From an uncultured Clostridium sp. (GTDB lineage Bacteria > Bacillota > Clostridia > TANB77 > CAG-508): a stretch of 40,929 nucleotides of DNA. The DNA lies in the NCBI GenBank assembly GCA_945949485.1, contig CAMFER010000008.1:1-40929 (forward strand), read 5' to 3'. The notes beneath the pieces were generated by a model, which searched no databases, had not been told where the DNA came from, and was given only the letters and a program-made list of their open reading frames with translations. Positions 15,811 to 24,569 of the stretch are shown here, one piece after another (the stretch's first letter is position 1; each line of letters starts with the position of its first letter). The translations under genes and the position numbers were made by a program.

Positions 15811-16735
15811 GTGATAGAAGGCAAAAAAGAAAAAGTTATTGTAATATGTCGGACCAACGGCTTCAGGTAAAACGGCATTATCTATAGAATTAGCAAAGAA
15901 GATAAATGGCGAAATAATATCATGCGATTCTATGCAAATATATAAAGATATGGATATAGGAACAGCTAAGCCAACTGTTGAAGAAATGCAAGGGATTAAA
16001 CATTATTTAATAGATATAGTTAACCCAGATGAAAGGTTTAGTGTAGCAGATTTTAAAAAGGAAGCAAAAAAAGCAATAAAAGAAATATTAAAAAAAGGCA
16101 AAACTCCAATTATTGTTGGAGGTACAGGACTATATGTAGATAGTTTAATATATGAAATAGAATATCAAGATATAGAATTCGATGAAAAGTATAGAAACTA
16201 CTTAGAAGAAAAAACAAAAACAGAAGGATTAGAAAAATTATATGAAAAAGCTAAAATGATAGATCCAACTGCAATAGAAAAGATTAGCAAAAATGATAAA
16301 AAAAGAATTTTAAGAATATTAGAAATATATCATGCAACTGGAAAAAATAAGACAGAGCAAGAAAGGTTATCTAGAAGTAAACCAGTTGAATATGACTATA
16401 AAGTATATGCATTAAAATGGGATAGAGAGAAATTATATGAGAGAATAAATAAAAGAGTAGATATAATGATAGAACAGGGACTCATTGAAGAAGTTGAAAA
16501 AATAAAAGAAAAATACAGTAAATTCCCAACTGCCATGCAAGGGCTGGGGTATAAAGAAGTTGCAGAATATTTAGAAGGTAAGATTACAAAAGAAGAAATG
16601 ATTGAGAAAATAAAACAAGAAACAAGAAGATATGCAAAAAGGCAAATGACATGGTTTAGAAAAAACAAACAAACAATATGGCTTGATGGTGAAGAAAAAA
16701 TACAAAATAATATAAAAATTATTTTGGAGGGTTAA
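15811..16735 (+). CDS. miaA: tRNA dimethylallyltransferase MiaA; frame changes +1 at CGG 15850
   Basis: 307 residues when the frame change is counted, the normal family length. The start is GTG 15811, with TAGGAGAG at 15796-15803. The first 13 codons run into CGG ACC AAC GGC TTC AGG TAA. Skipping C 15850 gives ICGPTASGKTALSIELAKK, the P-loop essential for the enzyme. Further motifs are EIISCDSMQIYKDMDIGTAKP, HYLIDIVNPDERFSVADF, GGTGLYVDSLI and QGLGYKEVAEYL. It transfers dimethylallyl to A37 of tRNAs reading UNN codons. Translation starting downstream would lose the P-loop, so the shift is needed for function. MiaA-dependent A37 modification is known to affect reading-frame maintenance, so self-regulation is possible. 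Confidence 0.93.
15850..15852 (+). other. CGG +1 recoding site in miaA
   Basis: Context ATA TGT CGG ACC AAC. Dropping C 15850 gives TGT-GGA-CCA-ACG-GCT (C-G-P-T-A), restoring the P-loop. The zero frame reaches TAA six codons after the site. Confidence 0.88.
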
Positions 16736-16737
16736 AA

Positions 16738-18036
16738 TTGGAAGTGGAAAAAAACAAAGGAAATATAACTGATAGAATCAGTAATAGAAAAAAAACAAAC
16801 AAAAAAGAAATTCCTAAAAATAAGAAAATAATAATGTATTTAGTTTCATTAGTGGTAATTGCATATGTAATATATACAATATATTTATTGATAAAAGAGC
16901 CAACAAATGTGTTTACTGTAGAAGAAGGAAAGTTATATAATGAAGAAACTAATATTGGATATGTAATCAGAAATGAAAAAGTGGTAAAAGGTGAAAACTA
17001 TAAAAATGGAATGGAACAGATAAAATCTGAAGGAGAAAGAGCAGCAAAGGATGAAAATATTTTTAGATATTACAGTGCAAATGAAGAATCTTTAAAACAA
17101 AAAATATCTGAACTTGACCAAAAAATACAAGAAGCTATGCAAAATACTGAAGGGATACTGCCTTCAGATATGAAAGCTTTAGAAAGCCAAATAGATGAAA
17201 AAGTTGAGAATTTAAATCAATTAACCGATTCTGCAAAATTAGAAGAATACAAAAAGGAAATAAGTTCATATGTAAATAAAAAAGCTAAAATTGCTGGAGA
17301 TCTTAGTCCGCAAGGATTATATTTAAAACAGTTAATTGATGAAAGAAAAAATTATGAGACAGAATTGAATTCAGGAGCAGAATATGTAAAAGCTCCAATG
17401 AGTGGGATTGTGTCATATAAAGTTGATGGCTTAGAAGATAAATTAACACCTGATATGTTTAGTTCACTTAGTAAGAAATATTTAGAAAGTTTAGATTTAA
17501 AAACAGGAAAAATTGTAGCAAGTAATAATGAGGCGGGAAAAGTAATTGATAATTTTTGCTGCTATATAGCGACAATTTCAGATAGTGAGGATGCAAAAAA
17601 TGCTGAAGTTGGACAAAAGGTATCTGTTAGATTATCTAATAATGCAGAGATTTCAGCGGAAATTACTAATATAATAAAAGAAGATAATGAAGAAATATTA
17701 TTAATTTTAAAAATTAATGAACAAATAGAAGAATTAATAAATTACAGAAAAATATCATTTGAATTGATTTGGTGGAGTAAAACAGGATTAAAAATACCTA
17801 ATCAATCAATTGTTACTGAAAATTATTTAAATTATGTTGTTAGAAATAGAGCAGGTTATTTAAGTAAATTATTAGTGAAAGTTACAAAAACAGGTGACAA
17901 ATATTCAATTGTTGAACCATATGATACAGAAGAACTTAAAGAATTAGGATTTTCAAATAGTGAAATAATATCATATAAAAAAATAACATTATATGACGAA
18001 ATTTTATTGAATCCAGATTTGAGTGAAGTAGAATAA
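16738..18036 (+). CDS. HlyD-like membrane-anchored adaptor protein
   Basis: 432 residues from TTG 16738, with GGAGGG at 16726-16731, two bases after the miaA stop. A basic N-terminus precedes one helix (residues about 31-52); the rest is outside the membrane. Residues about 110-180 are coiled-coil. Then comes a barrel-sandwich/lipoyl-like segment (EYVKAPMSGIVSYKVDGLED) and beta-rich C-terminal domains (VGQKVSVRLSNNAEISAEI). This is the layout of HlyD/RND-type membrane fusion proteins. Such genes commonly precede sepF in Clostridia, where their role is not established. No transporter gene lies nearby. Confidence 0.75.
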   Translation: MEVEKNKGNITDRISNRKKTNKKEIPKNKKIIMYLVSLVVIAYVIYTIYLLIKEPTNVFTVEEGKLYNEETNIGYVIRNEKVVKGENYKNGMEQIKSEGERAAKDENIFRYYSANEESLKQKISELDQKIQEAMQNTEGILPSDMKALESQIDEKVENLNQLTDSAKLEEYKKEISSYVNKKAKIAGDLSPQGLYLKQLIDERKNYETELNSGAEYVKAPMSGIVSYKVDGLEDKLTPDMFSSLSKKYLESLDLKTGKIVASNNEAGKVIDNFCCYIATISDSEDAKNAEVGQKVSVRLSNNAEISAEITNIIKEDNEEILLILKINEQIEELINYRKISFELIWWSKTGLKIPNQSIVTENYLNYVVRNRAGYLSKLLVKVTKTGDKYSIVEPYDTEELKELGFSNSEIISYKKITLYDEILLNPDLSEVE

Positions 18037-18091
18037 AATATTACAAAAATATTACAAAAATATTAAAATTATATAACATTTGTAAAAAATA

Positions 18092-18120
18092 TTGACTTTT
18101 TATGAAAAAAATAAGATACT
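18092..18120 (+). promoter_or_regulatory. promoter for sepF-divIVA
   Basis: TTGACT (18092-18097), a 17-base spacer and GATACT (18115-18120). Just upstream, about 18036-18066, are tandem copies of AATATTACAAA whose role is not clear. Confidence 0.55.
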
Positions 18121-18163
18121 TATGCTAAATAAAACAAAGGAAAGAATTTTAGGAGGTTTTTTT

Positions 18164-18649
18164 ATGTCAGGAACTTTAATGAATAAAGTATGGGATTTAT
18201 TTGGAATGGATTCAGCTGAACCTGAAGAATATGAAGATGAAGATGTATATGAATATGAAGATGAGGATGATACAGAGGTTGAAGATAGAAAACAATTTTT
18301 TGGAAGAAAAAATAAAGTTGTTCCTATGCAACAAACACAACAAGCAAATGCTATAAAAATGGTTATTTCTCAACCAACTTCATTCGAACAATCAGATGAA
18401 ATATGTAGCTTTTTAAAAGAAAGAAAATCTGTAATTGTTAATTTAGAATATGTAAATAAAGAAGTTGCTAGAAGAATAGTAGACTTTATTAGTGGTGGAG
18501 TTTATGCTTTAGATGGATATATTCAAAAAGTATCAAATTCAATATTCTTAGTTGCACCATCTAATTATGAAATAACAAATGAAATGGCAAGAGAAGAAAT
18601 GAAAAGCAAATTGTCAGTTTCATGGCTTAAAAATAATGGTATAAACTAA
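18164..18649 (+). CDS. sepF: cell division protein SepF
   Basis: 161 residues from ATG 18164, with AGGAGG at 18151-18156; the frame is open upstream but has no binding site and overlaps the promoter. SepF binds FtsZ and tethers the division ring to the membrane. The N-terminal membrane-binding helix is MNKVWDLFGMD, followed by an acidic linker (EPEEYEDEDVYEYEDEDD) and the SepF core with KEVARRIVDFISGGVYALDG and IQKVSNSIFLVAP. Length and order are normal. The divIVA-like gene follows after 30 bases, as in many Firmicutes. Confidence 0.95.
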   Translation: MSGTLMNKVWDLFGMDSAEPEEYEDEDVYEYEDEDDTEVEDRKQFFGRKNKVVPMQQTQQANAIKMVISQPTSFEQSDEICSFLKERKSVIVNLEYVNKEVARRIVDFISGGVYALDGYIQKVSNSIFLVAPSNYEITNEMAREEMKSKLSVSWLKNNGIN

Positions 18650-18679
18650 TAAAATATTAAGACCTTAGGAGGTAAGTAA

Positions 18680-19135
18680 ATGATAACACCATTAGATATT
18701 GAAAACAAGAAATTTTCGAAACAAATGATGAATGGATATAATGTTGATGAGGTTGATGATTTTTTAGATGATTTAACATTAGATTATTCAAAGAATTATA
18801 AAGAATTAACTGAATTAAGAGATAAAGTAGCAGAATTAAATAACAGTTTAGAGCATTATAAGACAATAGAAGAGACTTTACAAAACACTTTACTTATGGC
18901 TCAAACTACAGCTGAAGATGTAAAAAAAGTTGCAAGACAACAAGCTGACCAAATAATAAATGAAGCAAAAGGAAATGCACAAAAACAAGCTAGTGACTTG
19001 GATAATGAAATTGTATTAAAGAAGAAAGAATTAGATGACGTAAAAAAACAGTTTGATATATATAAAGCAAAAATGGAATCATTATTAATATCACAGCTAG
19101 AATTATTAAAAGATATAAATAAAGAAGATAATTAA
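18680..19135 (+). CDS. DivIVA-domain protein
   Basis: 151 residues from ATG 18680, with TAGGAGGT upstream. The N-terminal DivIVA lipid-binding domain is visible (ITPLDIENKKFSKQMMNGYN, then VDEVDDFLDDLTLDY), followed by a long coiled coil to the C-terminus. Members bind curved membrane at poles and septa and recruit division or wall-synthesis proteins. It lies behind sepF, ahead of a strong terminator. Confidence 0.92.
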   Translation: MITPLDIENKKFSKQMMNGYNVDEVDDFLDDLTLDYSKNYKELTELRDKVAELNNSLEHYKTIEETLQNTLLMAQTTAEDVKKVARQQADQIINEAKGNAQKQASDLDNEIVLKKKELDDVKKQFDIYKAKMESLLISQLELLKDINKEDN

Positions 19136-19141
19136 CATACA

Positions 19142-19182
19142 AATGAAAAACTATCTGAAATAGGATAGTTTTTCATTTTTAT
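19142..19182 (+). terminator. intrinsic terminator after divIVA-like gene
   Basis: Perfect 14-bp stem AATGAAAAACTATC/GATAGTTTTTCATT (19142-19155 and 19164-19177) with an 8-base loop and a following T run. Confidence 0.85.
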
Positions 19183-19266
19183 TTATTAAAAAATGGAATA
19201 AAATGTTACAAAAAAGTATAAATATTACAGAACTGTTAAATATATGTTACATTTCTATTAATAGTA

Positions 19267-19295
19267 TTGACCTATTGGAAAAAAAATAATAGAAT
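19267..19295 (+). promoter_or_regulatory. promoter for rsmD
   Basis: TTGACC (19267-19272), a 17-base spacer and TAGAAT (19290-19295), 24 bases before the rsmD start codon. Confidence 0.6.
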
Positions 19296-19319
19296 ATTTA
19301 TAATTAAGAAAGGTGTATT

Positions 19320-19871
19320 ATGAGAATTATATCAGGAAAAGCAAGAGGAACAAAATTATATACATTAGAAGGGAATAATACAAGACCTACACTAGATAGA
19401 GTTAAAGAATCTTTATTTAATATAATACAATCTAAACTAGAAGGAAAAGTGTTTTTAGATTTGTTTTCTGGAAGTGGAGCAGTAGGCTTAGAAGCAGTAA
19501 GTAGAAATGCAAAAAAAGCAATACTTTGTGATAATAATAAAGAAGCAATTTCAATAATAAAGAAAAATGCAAGTAAAACTCATTTAGAAGAATTGGTTGA
19601 TATATATAATACAACGTTTGAAAAGTTAATAAAAAATATATTGGATGAAAAAATAGATATTATATATATAGATCCACCATATGCAACCAATTATACTATT
19701 GAAGCAATAAAATTATTAATTAAATATGATTTGATAGCAGATGATGGGATTGTAATATTGGAAACAGATGATGAACAGAAAATAATGAAACAATTGCAAA
19801 ATATAAATATAAAGATTATAAACAAGAGAAAATATGGTAGAGCGCATCTTATATTCTTACAAAAGAATTAG
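19320..19871 (+). CDS. rsmD: 16S rRNA (guanine966-N2)-methyltransferase RsmD
   Basis: 183 residues from ATG 19320, with AAAGGTG upstream. The N-terminus MRIISGKARGTKLYTLEG is followed by TRPTLDRVKESLFNII, the SAM-binding motif FLDLFSGSGAVGLEAVSRNA and the catalytic DPPY (IIYIDPPYATNY). It methylates G966 of 16S rRNA during 30S assembly. Full length. It is followed by a coiled-coil protein, a frequent arrangement in Clostridia. Confidence 0.95.
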   Translation: MRIISGKARGTKLYTLEGNNTRPTLDRVKESLFNIIQSKLEGKVFLDLFSGSGAVGLEAVSRNAKKAILCDNNKEAISIIKKNASKTHLEELVDIYNTTFEKLIKNILDEKIDIIYIDPPYATNYTIEAIKLLIKYDLIADDGIVILETDDEQKIMKQLQNINIKIINKRKYGRAHLIFLQKN

Positions 19872-19897
19872 GATACTTAAAAAGGAAGGGGTAAACC

Positions 19898-20401
19898 ATG
19901 GAAATATTTACATTATTAGAAACGTTAGAAGATTTATTAGAAAGAAGCAGAAATTTGCCTTTCTCAGATAAGAGCATTGTTAGTAAAGATGAAATGCTTG
20001 ATTTGATAAAAGAAATAAGATTAAAGCTTCCAGATGAATTAAAACAAGCAAAATGGATAAAAGAAGAAAGACAACGTATTTTGGTTGAAGCACAAAAAGA
20101 AGCTGATGGAATAGTTAAAGAAACTGAAAATAGAATAATAGCTATGATAGATGAACATGAAATAACAAGAAAAGCATATGAACAAAAAACAGAGATAATA
20201 GAAACAGCAAATGAAATGTCTAGAGAAATTTCTAAAGGGACAAAAGAATATGCTGATAGCATATTATCAAATACAGAAGATGTATTAAATGAGACATTGA
20301 ATAGATTAGGAAAGAATATGTCTGATGCGTTAAATTTAATGCAAATTTCTTTAGAAGATACAATCAAAACGATTGAGAACAGCAGAAAAGAATTAAAATA
20401 G
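19898..20401 (+). CDS. coiled-coil protein resembling ATP synthase subunit b
   Basis: 167 residues from ATG 19898, with AAGGAAGGGG upstream. Almost all is predicted helix: KEERQRILVEAQKEADGIV and ETENRIIAMIDEHEITRKAYEQ resemble the b/b-prime stalk of ATP synthase or DivIVA-type coiled coils. There is no membrane segment, so it is not a functional ATP synthase b subunit. Proteins of this type are often encoded directly after rsmD in Clostridia and are annotated only as ATPase-like. Role unknown. Confidence 0.75.
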   Translation: MEIFTLLETLEDLLERSRNLPFSDKSIVSKDEMLDLIKEIRLKLPDELKQAKWIKEERQRILVEAQKEADGIVKETENRIIAMIDEHEITRKAYEQKTEIIETANEMSREISKGTKEYADSILSNTEDVLNETLNRLGKNMSDALNLMQISLEDTIKTIENSRKELK

Positions 20402-20412
20402 TAATAAAATCA

Positions 20413-20464
20413 GAAGTCAGATGTCAGAAGTCAAAAAATCAAGACTTATGATTCTGACTTTTTT
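20413..20464 (+). terminator. terminator with nested repeats
   Basis: Outer stem AAGTCAGA/TCTGACTT (20414-20421 and 20453-20460) with an inner AAGTC/GACTT pair, followed by T. The 5' arm contains the near-direct repeat AGAAGTCAGATGTCAGAAGTC. Confidence 0.65.
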
Positions 20465-20503
20465 AAGGTATTAATAAAGAATATAAAAGAAAAGGTGATA
20501 AAG

Positions 20504-22940
20504 TTGGCAAAAAAGAAAAGAAGATATAAAAAAAGAAAAACTGCATCAAAACTAGATATAGCTGTAGTAATATTGATAGTAGTAAGTATATTATTAGCAG
20601 TATTAATATATACAAAATCAGGAATGGTTGGACAAAAACTAAATGAAATATTTGGAGGAATGTTTGGTATCATACAATATGTTTTACCAATAGGAATATT
20701 TGTTATTGCAATAAAAATTGCATCCAATGGAAATGAGGATTTAAATCCTAAATTAATACAATATGCAGTATTTTTGTTTAGCCTTTGCGTTTTATTTAGC
20801 TTATTCCAAATTGCTGCAGGAGAAATTAGAACAAATGGAGAACTTTCAGAAATTGTTAGTGAAGCATACAGTATAGGAACACAAAGTAAAGGTGGAGGAG
20901 CTATACGGAGCTGTTGCTGCTGTGCCACTAAATAGACTTTTAGGCGAAGCAGGAGCTATCATATTTTGTTTAGGAATAGCATTAGTACTTCTAGTATTTA
21001 CATTTGGAATAAATGCATCTGAAATAATACAACAATTTATGGAAAAACTAGAAGAAAGAAAAGAAGAAAAAATGATAGCAAGGGAAGAAGCTCACAAACA
21101 AAGAATGGAAGAGGCTATTGAAACACCTGCACAAAGAAGGAAGAGAGAAAGAAAAGAACGATTAGAAAAAATGCGACTTGAAAAAGAACAAGCAAAAGAT
21201 GTAATGGATAATCAAATAAAAATTAATTTTGGAGGAAGAATAGTAGACGGACAAGAAGAAAAAGAAGGACTAAAAAAATATGATCATAGCAAAGATGACT
21301 TAGAGCCACTTACAAAAGCTTCAAAATTAAAAATGAAAGAAAAAGCTGAAATACAACCTGATGTATTAGAAAATAATTTATTCAAACAAGTTGAAGAACA
21401 AAAAGAGGAAAAGAAAAAAGAAGTTTTACAGTTAGAACATAGTTTAATAGTTGAAGATGAGCATTATGAATATCCACCAATTGAATTGTTAAGTAAGCCA
21501 AGCAAAAAGACTCTTAAAGGTGGAGCAAAAGCACTTACAGATACTGCAACAAAATTACAAAAAACATTATATAGCTTTGGAGTTTCAGCTAAAGTTGAAA
21601 ATGTTTCAGTAGGACCTGCAATTACTAGATATGAGTTAAAACCAGCAGAAGGAGTTAGGGTAAGCAAAATTGCAAACTTAGCAGATGATATTGCATTAAA
21701 TTTAGCAGCTGAAACAATAAGAATTGAAGCACCTATACCTGGTAAACAAGCAGTTGGAATAGAAGTTCCAAATAAAGAAAAAGAAGCTGTACATTTAAGA
21801 GAAGTTCTAGACAGTGAAGATTTTAAAAATAATAAATCAAAATTATCTATAGCATTGGGAAAAGATGTTGCTGGAAATGTTCAATTAGCAGATATTGCAA
21901 AAATGCCTCATGTTTTAATAGCTGGTTCAACAGGATCAGGAAAGAGTGTATGTATAAACACAATAATAACAAGTATAATTTATCATGCGAAACCAAGTGA
22001 AGTTAAATTCGTAATGGTAGATCCAAAAGTTGTTGAATTATCAGTATATAACGGAATACCACATTTATTAATTCCAGTTGTAACAGATCCAAGAAAAGCA
22101 GCTGGTGCATTAGCATGGGCAGTACAAGAAATGGATGATAGATATAATAAATTTGCAAGCAAAGGAGTACGTGACTTAAAAGGATATAATAAAGCAATAG
22201 AAAAAGAAAATGAAGCAGGAAAATTACCACAAATAGTAATTATAATAGATGAGCTTGCAGATTTAATGATGGTAGCTAAAAATGATGTTGAAGATGCAAT
22301 TTGTCGTTTAGCACAAAAAGCAAGAGCAGCAGGAATGCACTTAGTAATTGCAACACAAAGACCATCTGTTGATGTTATCACTGGTTTAATAAAAGCAAAT
22401 ATACCATCAAGAATTGCATTTGCAGTTTCTTCACAAGTGGATTCAAGAACTATATTAGATTCAGTTGGAGCAGAAAAACTTTTAGGAAAAGGAGATATGC
22501 TATATTTCCCATCAGGTGCACCAAAACCATCTAGAGTTCAAGGAGCATTCGTGTCTGACGAAGAAGTAGAAAAAATAGTAGATTTTATAAAATCAAACGG
22601 AACTGCAACATATAATGAAGATATATTAGAAAGTATTGAAAATACAAATAAATCAGATAAAGAATTGGCACAAGAACAAGCAGCAGATGATGATACAGAC
22701 CCATTTTTAATGGATGCAATACAAACAGTTGTAGAAACTGGACAAGCATCTACATCATTTATTCAAAGAAGATTTAAAGTTGGATATGCAAGAGCTGGAA
22801 GAATTATAGATCAAATGGAAGAAAGAGGTATAATATCTGGATATCAAGGCAGCAAACCTAGAGAAGTATTAATGACCTTAGATAGACTAAATGAATTAAA
22901 GATGTCTAATGGATTAAAAGAAAATGATTCTGATTCATAA
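20504..22940 (+). CDS. FtsK/SpoIIIE DNA translocase; frame changes +1 at CGG 20906
   Basis: About 811 residues with the frame change counted, normal for the family. TTG 20504 is preferred because AAAGGTGA (20491-20498) is six bases upstream; GTG 20495 lies inside that site. The N-terminal part has four or five membrane helices split by the site: the upstream frame ends in KGGGAI followed by CGG and a stop nine codons later. Skipping C 20906 gives [21 protein letters not shown], the usual helix-turn sequence. Then follow an acidic/basic linker, Walker [15 protein letters not shown], Walker [13 protein letters not shown], and a C-terminal gamma winged helix ([20 protein letters not shown]). It pumps DNA through the septum in division or sporulation; which of the two names applies cannot be told here. 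Confidence 0.93.
20906..20908 (+). other. CGG +1 recoding site in ftsK/spoIIIE
   Basis: Context GGA GCT ATA CGG AGC TGT. Dropping C 20906 gives ATA-GGA-GCT-GTT (I-G-A-V) and keeps the membrane domain joined to the motor. A purine-rich GGTGGAGGAG (20891-20900) lies five bases upstream and could pair with the ribosome, as in prfB, but the other sites lack this. Confidence 0.87.
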
Positions 22941-22972
22941 TAAAATGAAAAGATGAAGAAAGGAGAATAAAA

Positions 22973-24556
22973 TTGCAAAAGAAAAAAGATAATTTTTTAG
23001 AAAAAATAGTAAAGAAAAATTATAATACAGAGTTAGAAAATGTTTTAGAAAAAAAGTATTTTGAAGAAAATACCAAAAGTATTCTCCTTAGTATAATGTA
23101 TAAAATAGAAACTGCATATAAAGACTATAAACAGGTAAAAAGAAATGTAGAAACAAAAGAAGAATTTATAGAAAATTTAATTGAAGATATACAAAGGAAT
23201 TGTGAAAGCATAAAACTAGTCAAGCTTCATTCAAAAGAAGATGATATACTTGGTGATAGAACATTTTTGATAGAAAAAAAAGCAAAAAAAATAATCTGTT
23301 ATCCAATTGAAAGAAAATTACTATATGCAATAGCTAAAATTAGTAAAAATGATGAAATAATAAAAGATAAGTATTATATAATAAACAAGACTTTATCAAA
23401 CTTGATAAACATAGGAAAAGATATAGAAACAGTGGAGCCATTAAGAGATTTTAATGGATATTCTTGGACAACAATATCAGGAGAAATTGAAAGTTTAGAA
23501 TATAATCTAATTTATCAGAACTTAAGAATTATATTGGGATATAAATTTTTAAACAAGTGGATTAGAAATACAGAATATATAATAGATTATATGGAATTAT
23601 TAAAAAATAAATTAGAAGAGCTATATGGAAATGAAGTAAAAGAAAAAATCATAGAATATCTAGAAAAAATATCAATATTGCTTGAAATGAAATATAATAA
23701 AAATGCTAAAGAAAAAATATTGCAAGAAAAAATAAAAAATGAGGAGAAACTAGATAAAATATTAGACAATGCTAAGTTTGTTCAAGAACTTACAGAAAAG
23801 AAAAAAGCTTTAACAAAACAAATTAAAAAGATAGATGAAACTTTAAATAATGATTCATTGCTTCAATCAGAATACGAAAAGAGAAATGAAGATCTACCAT
23901 TGGAAGAAAAAATCTTTAGTATGAGAATATTATCAAAGATAATGGCAGAGGAAAGAGAAAGTAAAATAAAAAAAATAGAAAAATTGAATGATTTACTTAA
24001 TCCACAAAAATTTATAGAATATAAAAAACTATTAGAAAGAAAAGAAGAAAAATTAAAAGTTGCACAAATAAAAGATATACAAAAAGAGATTGAAAAATGC
24101 ATTATAAAATTTCAAGAAATTTTCTTAAAAGCTTTTATTACAAAAGTAGAAAAAGCTAATTCAAAACAAGAAATCGAAGACTTAATTTATGAATACAGAT
24201 ATTATAATTTATTACAAATAAAAGATAAAATAGAAATAAAAGATGAAGAAAAATTAAAAGATAAATTAAAAGAAACTACAAATATACTTTTGAGAAAAGC
24301 AGAAGAATTAAAAGTTTTAAATCAACTTTCAAAAGATGAAGAAAAAAATTATCAAATATTAAAAAATATATTTGAAACAAGAAGTATAAATTTAAATGAA
24401 CTATATATCAAAATAGTAAGGGAAAATGAAAAATATTATTTGCAAATATTTGATGAAAATGCATTTGAAGAGAAAATTGAATTAAAACTATTTGAACAGG
24501 CTAGCAAAGAAGAAATACCAATGAAATTAAACAAAAAAGTCAAAATTTTTAACTAG
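22973..24556 (+). CDS. large hypothetical coiled-coil protein
   Basis: 527 residues from TTG 22973, with AAAGGAG at 22959-22965. No signal peptide, membrane helix or known motif. The sequence is extremely Lys/Glu/Ile-rich, with coiled coil over residues about 200-350 and again at 360-480. A conserved-looking segment RDFNGYSWTTISGEIESLEYNLIYQNLRIILGYKFL (residues about 155-190, shown here only as a region of interest from RDFNGYSW to ILGYKFL) might be a folded core. It sits between ftsK/spoIIIE and the MBL ribonuclease, 13 bases before the latter, so it is probably co-transcribed. I do not recognise it. Confidence 0.75.
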   Translation: MQKKKDNFLEKIVKKNYNTELENVLEKKYFEENTKSILLSIMYKIETAYKDYKQVKRNVETKEEFIENLIEDIQRNCESIKLVKLHSKEDDILGDRTFLIEKKAKKIICYPIERKLLYAIAKISKNDEIIKDKYYIINKTLSNLINIGKDIETVEPLRDFNGYSWTTISGEIESLEYNLIYQNLRIILGYKFLNKWIRNTEYIIDYMELLKNKLEELYGNEVKEKIIEYLEKISILLEMKYNKNAKEKILQEKIKNEEKLDKILDNAKFVQELTEKKKALTKQIKKIDETLNNDSLLQSEYEKRNEDLPLEEKIFSMRILSKIMAEERESKIKKIEKLNDLLNPQKFIEYKKLLERKEEKLKVAQIKDIQKEIEKCIIKFQEIFLKAFITKVEKANSKQEIEDLIYEYRYYNLLQIKDKIEIKDEEKLKDKLKETTNILLRKAEELKVLNQLSKDEEKNYQILKNIFETRSINLNELYIKIVRENEKYYLQIFDENAFEEKIELKLFEQASKEEIPMKLNKKVKIFN

Positions 24557-24569
24557 GAGGAAAAGAAAA

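Noticed and set aside
18036..18066. CRISPR-like or iteron array from the AATATTACAAA repeats
   Set aside because: Only two to three very short AT-rich tandem copies without spacers; low-complexity sequence upstream of a promoter explains them.
20891..20908. prfB-like Shine-Dalgarno stimulator as the general cause
   Set aside because: A purine-rich element is close only in ftsK/spoIIIE; miaA and the YezG-like gene have none, so it cannot be the shared mechanism.
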